Shown here piece after piece: positions 1 through 6,769 of a stretch of DNA of 16,627 nucleotides. A model generated the notes under the pieces. It was not told where the DNA came from, did not search any database, and saw only the letters and a program-made list of their open reading frames with translations. The position numbers were made by a program, and so were the translations under genes. How positions within the stretch are numbered: position 1 is the stretch's first letter; each line of letters starts with the position of its first letter. Source of the stretch: Actinophytocola sp036555685 (lineage in GTDB: Bacteria > Actinomycetota > Actinomycetes > Mycobacteriales > Pseudonocardiaceae); assembly GCF_036555685.1 (NCBI RefSeq), contig NZ_DATBKY010000101.1, positions 1-16,627 of the forward strand, in the 5' to 3' direction.

Positions 1-121
1 CTGGGCCGCGCGCTGCAGAACCGAGCGGCGTACCGGGCCGCAGGCGACACGGATCGCGATGGTGGGGCCATCGACGACTGTGTAGACCTGCGGCCACGGA
101 CGCTCGCGCTGGACAAAGTTC
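1..121. other. Unresolved window edge, possibly the end of a neighbouring gene
   Basis: Two frames are open and GC3-rich. On the plus strand frame 1 is open from base 1 to a TAA at 145-147. On the minus strand, codons in the same frame as the small peptide gene read through to base 1 (for example VYTVVDGPTIAIRV) but have no ATG or GTG start, only TTG codons without a ribosome binding site. Third-position GC is about 75 to 79 percent in both, so I cannot choose between them. Neither translation resembles a family I know. The hairpin at 122-155 would suit the end of a transcript from either side. Confidence 0.25.
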
Positions 122-155
122 TGAGCCAAAGCGGATGTGGCCGCTAACCGGCTCA
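122..155 (-). terminator. Hairpin, candidate terminator of the small peptide gene
   Basis: The arms TGAGCC (122-127) and GGCTCA (150-155) pair perfectly. Inside them AGCGG (130-134) pairs with CCGCT (141-145) around the loop ATGTGG. This gives 11 base pairs with one small internal loop. It starts 10 bases after the stop codon of the peptide gene. On the minus strand it is followed by GAACTTTGTCC, only a weak T stretch, which is normal for terminators in high-GC actinobacteria. It could also serve a convergent plus-strand gene ending near 147. Confidence 0.5.
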
Positions 156-165
156 ATTACGTCCA

Positions 166-294
166 TTAGTTGTATGTCATCATCGGTATGTCGTTGTACG
201 TCATATCGGAATGACCTGCAGAGGCGGTGCCGCTGATCGAAAGTATGAGAAGAAGCGATGCGACAAGGGCAATGATCCAACGCGCGACTCTCAT
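166..294 (-). CDS. Small secreted peptide precursor, 42 aa, unknown function
   Basis: Seen in the sequence: ATG at 294, TAA at 168-166, and an excellent Shine-Dalgarno GGGAGG (305-300) five bases upstream. The product has a textbook signal peptide: a positive start MRVARW, a hydrophobic core IIALVASLLLILSI and a cleavage-type end SGTASA. The predicted mature peptide (residues 27-42) is GHSDMTYNDIPMMTYN. It has no cysteine, no Lys or Arg, and is acidic. MTYN occurs twice, and this reflects an imperfect DNA duplication (170-193 against 194-215). Third-position GC is about 60 percent, clearly lower than the rest of the window, which may mean recent acquisition or weak constraint. It is divergent from the LAL regulator at 585 and followed by a hairpin terminator. 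I do not recognise the family. A signalling or autoinducer-like peptide is an inference from layout; a non-functional short frame is possible but unlikely given the RBS and signal peptide together. Confidence 0.7.
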   Translation of the reverse strand: MRVARWIIALVASLLLILSISGTASAGHSDMTYNDIPMMTYN

Positions 295-445
295 TCTGGC
301 CTCCCGAAAGCAGAATAGGGTCAGAGGGGTCAAACGCGGGCATGCCGTTTCGCGTTAGGGTGTAGAAGTGGCCCAAAATATTGGGTCAACAAAACTATGA
401 CATAAGAGTGGGTAATCACCCAAGTACTGTGGGTAACAAACAGCT

Positions 446-492
446 AACAGACATGTCTCTACTTCTGGTATCGCAGCAAACAGACGTGTCTC
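446..492. repeat. Two operator-like 14-bp repeats spaced 33 bp
   Basis: AACAGACATGTCTC (446-459) and AACAGACGTGTCTC (479-492) differ at one base. The first contains the perfect palindrome AGACATGTCT and the second a near-perfect version. The start-to-start distance of 33 bp is about three helical turns, so both sites would face the same side of the DNA. This is what a pair of sites for a dimeric regulator looks like. Autoregulation by the LAL protein is an inference. Confidence 0.5.
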
Positions 493-494
493 GT

Positions 495-571
495 CATCCG
501 GGTGACGCCGTGCATATGCACGATCGGTGGCACGGCACCCGGATGGCCGATGCTCTGACCAGGGGATCGGC
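495..571 (+). promoter_or_regulatory. Tandem leader hairpins before the LAL regulator start
   Basis: The first hairpin pairs CATCCGGGTG (495-504) with CACCCGGATG (536-545) perfectly. After a three-base bulge (505-507), CCGTGC (508-513) pairs with GCACGG (530-535): 16 base pairs around a 16-base loop. Within it GTGCATATGCAC (510-521) is a perfect palindrome. The second hairpin follows directly: GCCGAT (546-551) with ATCGGC (566-571), and it encloses AGGGG. The in-frame ATG at 543 lies inside the first stem. The pair could control translation or transcript elongation into the regulator, or be a DNA-binding site. Confidence 0.5.
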
Positions 572-584
572 TTACTGTCGAAGT

Positions 585-3452
585 ATGTCGGGTGATGCGA
601 CTGCACTCGTCGGCCGCGATTCGGAACTCGCCCGACTCCACGAATGGATAAAGGATCTAGGTGCCGGAACCGGGCGAGCCGTACTGATCGAGGGCGAGCC
701 CGGCATCGGCAAATCCTCTCTCGCGCGAGCCGCGATCTCCTGCGCCGAGCAGTACGACTACCAGGCCTTCTGGGCGGCGGGTGACGAACTCGGCGAGGCG
801 CTTCCGCTCCAGCCGTTGCTGGACGCGTTGCGGGACAAGGAAGTAACCGAAGCGCCCCGGCTCGGCACCATCCTTCGGCTGCTCCGGGGTGAGGTTGCGA
901 GCTCCGCCGATCCGACGGTCGCCGCGTCGGAGCAGATGCTGACGCTCTTCATGGAGATGTGCAGCGCCGCACCGACCGTTCTCGTCGTCGACGACCTGCA
1001 ATGGGCCGACGTCGCGACGATCAGCGTGTGGGAGTGGCTGGCGCGTGCCGTCGACCGCGTGGATCTGCTGCTGATCGGTGTCGTGCGGCCGATTCCTCAG
1101 CGCGATGAGTTACTCCCCATCCGGCGCGCGGTCGGTGAGGAGGGGATCATCAGCCTCGGCGGCCTGCCGCGACCGGCGGTCGCCGATCTGGTCACCACGA
1201 TCTCCGCCGGCAAGCCGGGCAAGGATCTGTTGAAGCTCGCCGACGACGCGGCCGGCAACCCGCTCTACCTGACCGAGTTGGTCGACGCGCTCGCCCGATC
1301 CCACCGGCTGAAGGTCGGGGACGAAGGCGTCGTCGAGGTCGAGGACGGGCCGGTTCCGGACTCGCTCGTCGGCGCCATCGCGCATCGCCTCGACTTCCTG
1401 CCCAAGGAGGTCCGCACGGTCCTGCAGGGCGCGGCCTTGCTCGGCGTCGACTTCCTGGTGTCCGATCTCGCCATCGTCATGGGCAGCAGGATCGCCGAGC
1501 TGGTACCCGTCCTCGACGAGGCGCGCGCAGCGGGCGTCCTCAGGGAGGCACGCGAGCGGCTCGCGTTCCGGCACCCGCTCATCCGGACCGCGCTCTACGA
1601 CGACATCGCCGATTCGGTTCGCCCGGCCTGGCACATGGACGCCGCCCGCGCGCTCGCCAAGGCTCGCGTTGCCGATCAACGGGTGGCCAGGCAGCTGCTG
1701 CAGGCCGTCAAGTCGCCCGGGGCCGGTCCGCTGGACGAGTCGTTGCTGGACTGGCTGTCGGACGCCGGGCCGACGCTCGTGGCGCAGGCGCCGCGGACCG
1801 CGATCAAGCTGCTCAAGGAGGCCACACACAGGTCTCCGGCGACGACCAAGCGTGGTGCGATTCTCGCGTGCCGGCTCGCCGACGCCCTGTTCCGCAGCGG
1901 CGATCAGGAAGACGCCGAACGGGTCGCCACGGGTGCGATGGTGGTGGTCAAGGACTCCGACCTCCTCGTCGACCTGCACGGGACGGTGGCTCAGTGCCGG
2001 GCCTTCGCGGGGCAGGCGGACCGGTCGTTCGCGGAGTTGGAGCGCGCCCTGGCGACCCCGGATCTGTCGGCACGGCACCGGGCGCGGCTCATGGTGATGA
2101 CCGCGCGGGCGCGCCGCGACCTGGGTGAGGTCATCGCGGCGGGGAAGGTTGCCGAGGAGGCACTGGCGACCGGTGAGCGGACCGGGGATCGCTGGGCGGT
2201 CGGCTGGGCCCTGCACGTGCTGATCATCGTCTCGATGATGCGAGGGGACGTCGCCGCCGCGTTGCCCTTGTTCGAGCGGGCGCTCGCCGTCGTGGGCGAC
2301 GACAGCACGCTGACCGATCTCGGGCTGCTGTTGCAGGTCAACCAGGCCGTGGCGCTCGGCGACATGGACCGCTACGACGAGGCACTCGTGACGGCCGAGC
2401 AGGTGCGCAAGCGCGCCGACCACGCCGGCAGCCTCGTGCGGCTCGCCCAGGCGCAGAGCGCCCTCGGCACGCTGCTCTTCGAGGTCGGCCGCTGGGACGA
2501 CGCCCAGACCGAGGTCGAGACGCTCTCCGACGACTTCAAGGACCCCAGCGTGACCTGCTGCGACCGGGGCATCGCCGCGGTCATCGCCTTCCACCGGGGC
2601 GATCCGGCGACCGCGCGGCAGCACCTGAGCATGGCCGAGCCGAGCGCGGACAAGATCGGCAACCGGGTCGTCGCGTCGCTGACCCTCGCGCGGAGCCTCG
2701 ACCACGAGCTGTCCGACGACCCGGAGGAGGCGCTCACCGTCCTCACCGCCGGCGTCGCGAGCCACGCCGAGGAGCTCGACGAGATGGAGGACCTGCTCCC
2801 GGAGGTCGCCCGGCTGGCCGCGAGCACCGGTTCGATGGACGCGGCCGTGGACACCGCCGAGCAGGCGGCCACGCTCGCGCGCCGCTCGCAGGTGCCGCAC
2901 CGGCTCGCCAACGCCGCCTTCTGCCAGGGCCTGCTCGACGGCGACCCCACGCTGCTGCAGGACGCCGCCGAGCGCTACGACGACGCGGGGCTGCCCCTCA
3001 TGCGGGCCCGGGCGCTCGAGGCCGCCGCGGTGAAGCTCGCCGACCGCGGCGACATCCGCGGCGCGCGCACGGCCTTCACCCGCGCCGACGACGTCTACGA
3101 CCGGCTGGGCGCGCAGTGGGACCTCGCGAACCTGCGGGCGCAGCTACGCCAGTACGGCATCCGCCGCGGCCCGCGCGCCAAGCACCGGCAGGCCCGGGTC
3201 GGCTGGAGCAGCCTGACGCCGACCGAGTCCCGGATCGCCGACATGGTCGCGGGCGGCATGTCGAACCCGCAGATCGCCGAGCAGCTCGTGCTCTCCCCGC
3301 GCACCGTGGGCACGCACGTGTCGCACATCCTCGCCAAGCTCGGCGTCCGGTCCCGCATCGACATCGCCCGCGAGGCGGCGGGCAAGCACGCCGGGAGGGA
3401 CGCCGGTAAGGACGCCGGAAAGGACGCCGGAAAGGACAAGGTCCCGAGCTAG
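585..3452 (+). CDS. LAL-type LuxR family transcriptional regulator (AAA ATPase)
   Basis: This 955-residue protein has the usual length and layout of large ATP-binding LuxR regulators. Walker A is GEPGIGKS (37-44) and Walker B is VLVVDDLQWAD (about 131-141). A long helical TPR-like middle follows, then a C-terminal LuxR helix-turn-helix (876-932, with SNPQIAEQLVLSPRTVGTHV). Such proteins activate target promoters, often in secondary or carbon metabolism, after ATP and ligand binding. I chose ATG 585 because homology to this family normally begins just before LVGRDSEL. There is no good Shine-Dalgarno there; a TACTGT at 573-578 would allow a leaderless transcript. ATG 543 and 453 are alternatives. 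Codon 176 (1110-1112) is TTA. The tail (933-955) consists of GKDA-like repeats. Its stop overlaps the convergent hydrolase stop in CTAG at 3449-3452. Confidence 0.9.
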   Translation: MSGDATALVGRDSELARLHEWIKDLGAGTGRAVLIEGEPGIGKSSLARAAISCAEQYDYQAFWAAGDELGEALPLQPLLDALRDKEVTEAPRLGTILRLLRGEVASSADPTVAASEQMLTLFMEMCSAAPTVLVVDDLQWADVATISVWEWLARAVDRVDLLLIGVVRPIPQRDELLPIRRAVGEEGIISLGGLPRPAVADLVTTISAGKPGKDLLKLADDAAGNPLYLTELVDALARSHRLKVGDEGVVEVEDGPVPDSLVGAIAHRLDFLPKEVRTVLQGAALLGVDFLVSDLAIVMGSRIAELVPVLDEARAAGVLREARERLAFRHPLIRTALYDDIADSVRPAWHMDAARALAKARVADQRVARQLLQAVKSPGAGPLDESLLDWLSDAGPTLVAQAPRTAIKLLKEATHRSPATTKRGAILACRLADALFRSGDQEDAERVATGAMVVVKDSDLLVDLHGTVAQCRAFAGQADRSFAELERALATPDLSARHRARLMVMTARARRDLGEVIAAGKVAEEALATGERTGDRWAVGWALHVLIIVSMMRGDVAAALPLFERALAVVGDDSTLTDLGLLLQVNQAVALGDMDRYDEALVTAEQVRKRADHAGSLVRLAQAQSALGTLLFEVGRWDDAQTEVETLSDDFKDPSVTCCDRGIAAVIAFHRGDPATARQHLSMAEPSADKIGNRVVASLTLARSLDHELSDDPEEALTVLTAGVASHAEELDEMEDLLPEVARLAASTGSMDAAVDTAEQAATLARRSQVPHRLANAAFCQGLLDGDPTLLQDAAERYDDAGLPLMRARALEAAAVKLADRGDIRGARTAFTRADDVYDRLGAQWDLANLRAQLRQYGIRRGPRAKHRQARVGWSSLTPTESRIADMVAGGMSNPQIAEQLVLSPRTVGTHVSHILAKLGVRSRIDIAREAAGKHAGRDAGKDAGKDAGKDKVPS
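3381..3440 (+). repeat. Five 12-bp tandem units at the 3' end of the LAL gene
   Basis: Five consecutive 12-base units encode GKHA, GRDA, GKDA, GKDA and GKDK just before the last three residues, beyond the helix-turn-helix. The later units are nearly identical at DNA level (GGAAAGGACGCC), which suggests growth by slippage. The tail is lysine and aspartate rich and probably disordered. Confidence 0.85.
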
Positions 3453-4498
3453 CCCTTGGCGAGGATCTCTCGCAGGGCCGTGGCGAACTCGGCCGGCTTC
3501 TCGATGTGGGGGGTGTGGCCCGTGTCCTCGATGACCACCTCGTCGTAGGTGCCGCCCGCCGCCGCGTAGCGGTCCAGGGCCGCGCGGGTCTGGGCCAGCA
3601 TCGGCTGTGGGGGATGGGTTTCCGCACCCGGCCAGCCCGGCACGGCGCCGAGCGCGCCCAGGTTCGCCAGGTCGAACATCGACGCGTCGGACACGATCTG
3701 GTCGGCGTCGCCGCGGATCCAGCGGATGGGGGGCTTCGGCGCGATCTCGTGGAGGTCGTCCAGGCGGAAGTGGTTGGGGGACATGGTGTTCAGCACGCCA
3801 CGGTCACCCGCCGCCAGGCCAGGCCACACGGGGGACTGACGGCTGTCGCCCGGGTAGTGGTCGTCGCCGATGCGCGTGGACAGCATCGACTCGACGTAGA
3901 TGTCCTCGTGCTCGGGCACGAAGGGCGGCTTCACGTAGAACGTCCGCAGCACCGACCGCGGCGACAGCGGCGAGTCCGCGGTCCGGTCGCCGGCCGCCAA
4001 CGCGGCCACGAAGTCGGGGTTTCCGCCGCCGCCACCCGAACACGCGCCCGCCGGGTCGATGAGCGTGCCGTCCTCGCCGACCGTGCCGCCATAGCCGTAC
4101 GGCGACACCGGGGCCACCAGGGTCACCGTGCGCGCCACCGACGGGTGGTCGCGCAGCAGCTGCAGCACCACGCCGCCGCCCATGCTCCAGCCCACCAGGT
4201 GCACCGGGCCCAGCGACAGGGCGTCGAGCAGCGAGGCGACGTCGTCGGAGTAGTCGCGCACGCCGCGGGTCGCGTCCACTGGCAACGGCTCCGTGTCGCC
4301 GAAACCGCGCAGGTCCACCGCGAGCGGCCGGTACGACGACGCCAGCGCCAGCATCGTCGGCTGCCAGAACAGCGACGACGAGACGTTGCCGTGCACGAAC
4401 AGCACCGGCTCGCCGGACTCGCGCACGGACAGCACGTTCATCGAGAGCCGGCCGGTGGGCACGGAGGTGGCGGTGATCCCGTCGAGGAGAGTGGACAT
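3449..4498 (-). CDS. Alpha/beta hydrolase, 349 aa, cytoplasmic
   Basis: The alpha/beta hydrolase fold is clear. There is an oxyanion-type HGN (36-38), the nucleophile elbow GWSMGG with Ser105, an acid region RGDADQIV (262-269) and the catalytic histidine in DTGHTPHIEKP (His328). No signal peptide is visible. ATG 4498 is chosen because AAAGGA lies eight bases upstream and because the family starts near here; the frame is open further upstream only by chance. It is the last gene of a three-hydrolase operon, 13 bases after the secreted lipase, whose stop codon lies within its ribosome binding site. A Gly-rich insertion (155-159) and the lid segment from about 140 to 250 are specific to it. The substrate is unknown; an ester or lactone is likely. 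The stop codon overlaps that of the LAL gene. Confidence 0.88.
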   Translation of the reverse strand: MSTLLDGITATSVPTGRLSMNVLSVRESGEPVLFVHGNVSSSLFWQPTMLALASSYRPLAVDLRGFGDTEPLPVDATRGVRDYSDDVASLLDALSLGPVHLVGWSMGGGVVLQLLRDHPSVARTVTLVAPVSPYGYGGTVGEDGTLIDPAGACSGGGGGNPDFVAALAAGDRTADSPLSPRSVLRTFYVKPPFVPEHEDIYVESMLSTRIGDDHYPGDSRQSPVWPGLAAGDRGVLNTMSPNHFRLDDLHEIAPKPPIRWIRGDADQIVSDASMFDLANLGALGAVPGWPGAETHPPQPMLAQTRAALDRYAAAGGTYDEVVIEDTGHTPHIEKPAEFATALREILAKG

Positions 4499-4511
4499 CA
4501 CGCGGTTCCTT

Positions 4512-5780
4512 TCACGAAAGCCAGCCCGCCACGGTCGACGAGACCGCGGTCGCCCAGCCGAGTTGGAGATGGTTGGCGGACGCGACCAGCGTCGTGGCCC
4601 CGACGTTCGAGATCCCGGTGGTGGACAGTGCACTTTGGACGAAGACTACGCCGTCCGAGGGGCCGCGGGTCTCGTTCCAGATGCCGACGATCGTCGGCGA
4701 GCCGCCGGCCAGCAGGTACACCGGCACCGACGACGGCGTCGGTGCGGACTGGATCCGCGAGATCAGCGAGCCCGCGTTGATCGCGGCCTGGATGCCCGGC
4801 CCGTCGGTGTAGAAGCCGCGCCCGCCGTAGTAGGTCGTGTAGTAGTCCTGCGTCGTCACGTTGACCCCGAACACGCCGTCCCACCGCGCCAGCATCTGCC
4901 GCTGCCCGGGGTAGGCGTCGAACCCGCCGGCCGGGGTGATCGACAGCTCGGGGTGGTACGTCAACGCCCCGTAGCAGGTCATCCGCGTGTGCGGGCTCGG
5001 CGCGTTGACCTTGCCGCCACACTCCGGCCAGATCGAGAAGTCGTGCGCCCAGCCGTGCGCGAACGGGTAGTCGTAGCCGCCGTTCGGCCCGCCCAGCAGG
5101 ATCAGCTTGCGCACGTCGCCCGCGTAGGACCGGCCCCACGACTGCTTCACCGACGCCACGTACATCCGCGCCGACATCATGCCCTTGCTCCACCCGATCA
5201 CGTCGACCGCGCCGACCCCGAGGCGCGCCTTGATGATCGCGATCGCGTCGCCGACCTGTTGCGCCTGCATGTAGTTGTCGCCCTGCTTGTGCGCGAAGCC
5301 GATCGCGAACACCCGGTACCCGCGCGAGCTGAGGTACTGCATGAGCCCGGTCGACGGGCAGGTGGCCGACCCGCAGCCGAACCCGCCGGACTCGTTGGGG
5401 TTGGCCCACGCGCGGTCGGGGTTGTCGTTGGCGCCGTGCACGAGCAGCACGGGCGTGGCCTTCGCACCGGTGTTCCAGCCGGGCGCGGAGTAGAACAGGA
5501 ACCGCGACGACGACGGCCGCGCCACGCCCGCGAAGAACGTCTTGCGCTGCCCGTCCTGGTCGCCGCGCCCGTCCGGCGGGTACTGCTCGTCGTGGAACCC
5601 CGCGGTCGTGTCGCGGTACCGGTCCACGGCGGCCCAGCCGTTGGCGACCGACGTGTACGTCGCCTCCTTGGTCAGGTAGGCGGGCTCGGCCGCGTTCGCC
5701 GAACCGCCGAGCACCACGACACCGGTCGCGACGAGCGCCGTTACGGCGCCGCCGGCGAGCAGATAGCGGAGTGAGCGCAT
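4512..5780 (-). CDS. Secreted lipase/esterase (alpha/beta hydrolase, class 2 lipase-like), 422 aa
   Basis: A Sec signal peptide ends in GGSANA, with cleavage expected after residue 30. The mature enzyme has LLVHGANDNP (112-121), the nucleophile elbow GWSKG with Ser198, a likely acid Asp376 in GPSDG, and His404 in SANHLQLGW. Cysteines at 136/141 and 254/269 could form disulfides, as expected for an exported enzyme. The closest family I recognise is the class 2 bacterial triacylglycerol lipases, but esterase activity on other lipids is equally possible. ATG 5780 is preceded by GGGGAG with a five-base spacer. It lies 22 bases after the upstream hydrolase gene and 13 bases before the next one, so it is probably cotranscribed with both. 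Confidence 0.88.
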   Translation of the reverse strand: MRSLRYLLAGGAVTALVATGVVVLGGSANAAEPAYLTKEATYTSVANGWAAVDRYRDTTAGFHDEQYPPDGRGDQDGQRKTFFAGVARPSSSRFLFYSAPGWNTGAKATPVLLVHGANDNPDRAWANPNESGGFGCGSATCPSTGLMQYLSSRGYRVFAIGFAHKQGDNYMQAQQVGDAIAIIKARLGVGAVDVIGWSKGMMSARMYVASVKQSWGRSYAGDVRKLILLGGPNGGYDYPFAHGWAHDFSIWPECGGKVNAPSPHTRMTCYGALTYHPELSITPAGGFDAYPGQRQMLARWDGVFGVNVTTQDYYTTYYGGRGFYTDGPGIQAAINAGSLISRIQSAPTPSSVPVYLLAGGSPTIVGIWNETRGPSDGVVFVQSALSTTGISNVGATTLVASANHLQLGWATAVSSTVAGWLS

Positions 5781-5802
5781 GGAGTCTCCCCGTCGAGACG
5801 GA

Positions 5803-6651
5803 TCAGGTGAGCTCGGCGACCACGGCCGAGACACCCGCGTCGCCGAAGAGGATCGAGTAGTGGTTCGTGCCCGGCACGGTCGTGACCTTCAGGCGCGACA
5901 GCACGTCCGGGTCGGGGTAGAGCGGCGTCGGCTCGTTCAGCATGCCGCGCTCGGCCCGCAGGAACGGAGTCTCGGCCGGCAGCGCGGCGAAGGCCTCCCG
6001 CGCGTCCGCGCCGTGGTGCAGGTCGGTGAAGTCCGTGTGCATGGCCTCCGCGGAGACGCGGCTGCGCAACGAGCCCGCGGGCCCGGTCAGGTCGTAGTCG
6101 ACGTAGGCCTCGATCGCCGGTGTCCACTCGGCGAACGACGGGTGCGCGCGCCAGTAGTCGCGGTACGTCGCCGCCGACTCGAACCGCATCTCCAGGCGGC
6201 GAGCGGCCGGGCCGATCGCCGTCTCCGCACCGCCTTGCGGTGGGGGCAGCGGGGCGCCGCCGTCCACGAGCACGAGCCGCGCCACCCGAGTCGGGTGGCG
6301 ATGGGCCAGCACCGACGCCACGAAGCCGCCCATCGAATGCCCGGCCACCGTCGCCCGGTCGACGCCGAGCGCGTCGAGCACCGCGACGCAGTCCGCCGCG
6401 TGCGCCGCCATGCCGTACGGCCCGGGTAGTTCGCCGCTGCCGCCGCGCCCGCGCAGGTCCGGCGCGATCACCGGGCCGGGCAGGCGCGTGGCCGTCTCGA
6501 GCCAGGCGCGGCTCGACGCGGTCAGGCCGTGGATCGCGAGGACCGGCTGCGCCGAACCGAGCGAACCCCACACCGCGACGCTCAGCTCGCCGCCCGGCAC
6601 CGGCACCGCGAGCTGGGTCGGCGTGCGGAGGTCGGTCTGCTGAGCGGGCAC
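5803..6651 (-). CDS. Alpha/beta hydrolase, 282 aa
   Basis: This is a compact cytoplasmic alpha/beta hydrolase. It has IHGLTASSRAW (40-50) at the oxyanion hole, DLRGRGGSG (65-73), the nucleophile elbow GHSMGG with Ser106, and GTNHYS with His264. The acid could be Asp130 or a residue in the C-terminal third, which I cannot settle by eye. The start is GTG 6651, supported by GGAGG six bases upstream. The length and motifs are typical of general esterases or C-C bond hydrolases. It is the first gene of the three-hydrolase operon and is preceded by a 118-base gap that contains the dyad CGGTCA-N5-TGACCG (6685-6701), a possible operator. The substrate is unknown. Confidence 0.9.
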   Translation of the reverse strand: MPAQQTDLRTPTQLAVPVPGGELSVAVWGSLGSAQPVLAIHGLTASSRAWLETATRLPGPVIAPDLRGRGGSGELPGPYGMAAHAADCVAVLDALGVDRATVAGHSMGGFVASVLAHRHPTRVARLVLVDGGAPLPPPQGGAETAIGPAARRLEMRFESAATYRDYWRAHPSFAEWTPAIEAYVDYDLTGPAGSLRSRVSAEAMHTDFTDLHHGADAREAFAALPAETPFLRAERGMLNEPTPLYPDPDVLSRLKVTTVPGTNHYSILFGDAGVSAVVAELT

Positions 6652-6684
6652 TGGCGACCTCCAGCGGGCACGACTGTGTGGGAT

Positions 6685-6701
6685 CGGTCATACCGTGACC
6701 G
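6685..6701. promoter_or_regulatory. Dyad upstream of the hydrolase operon
   Basis: CGGTCA and TGACCG form a perfect 6-bp inverted repeat around TACCG, 34 bases before the GTG start at 6651. The position suits a repressor or activator site of the hydrolase operon. Chance occurrence in high-GC DNA cannot be excluded. Confidence 0.3.
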
Positions 6702-6753
6702 CCACGGCGCGGCGCGGCAAGGTGGGCGCCCGCCACCCCCGGCTGGCCGGACA

Positions 6754-6768
6754 TGTGGCGCGGCCACA
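6754..6768 (-). terminator. Hairpin directly after the STAS gene
   Basis: TGTGGC and GCCACA form a perfect 6-bp stem with a three-base loop, starting one base after the STAS stop codon. There is no T-run. It could be a weak terminator separating the STAS gene from the hydrolase operon. Confidence 0.3.
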
Positions 6769-6769
6769 C

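Larger units (their letters stand above)
295..584. promoter_or_regulatory. Divergent control region of the peptide gene and the LAL regulator
   Basis: This spacer is markedly AT-richer than the genes. GGGTCA occurs at 318-323, 327-332 and 383-388, and GTGGGTAA at 408-415 and 429-436 (21 bp apart). CCCAA/TTGGG at 372-385 and ACCCA/TGGGT at 418-434 form dyads. For the minus strand a weak promoter TTGACC (389-384), 17 bp, TCTACA (366-361) lies upstream of the peptide gene. The region also contains the repeats at 446-492 and the hairpins at 495-571, listed separately. The regulator's reading frame stays open back to a TTG at 381, but codon use there is not coding-like, so I treat this as leader and operator DNA. 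Confidence 0.5.

Noticed and set aside
1..166. ATG at 166 overlapping the peptide stop (TAATG) as a coupled downstream gene
   Set aside because: The frame is open to the window edge, but its third-position GC is poor and a strong hairpin follows within a few bases, so a coupled gene is unlikely.
381..584. N-terminal extension of the LAL protein from TTG 381
   Set aside because: The frame is open, but codon use is not coding-like, no RBS precedes the TTG, and the region is full of repeats and hairpins. The family normally starts just before LVGRDSEL.
1110..2900. 596-codon open frame antisense to the LAL gene
   Set aside because: Its composition is Arg/Gly/His-rich without motifs; it mirrors the third-position GC bias of the real gene.
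3381..3440. CRISPR-like or mobile repeat
   Set aside because: The 12-bp units are contiguous with no spacers and stay in the reading frame, so this is a coding tandem repeat.
3506..5774. Long plus-strand frames across the hydrolase genes
   Set aside because: They are shadows of three well-defined hydrolases with intact catalytic motifs on the minus strand.
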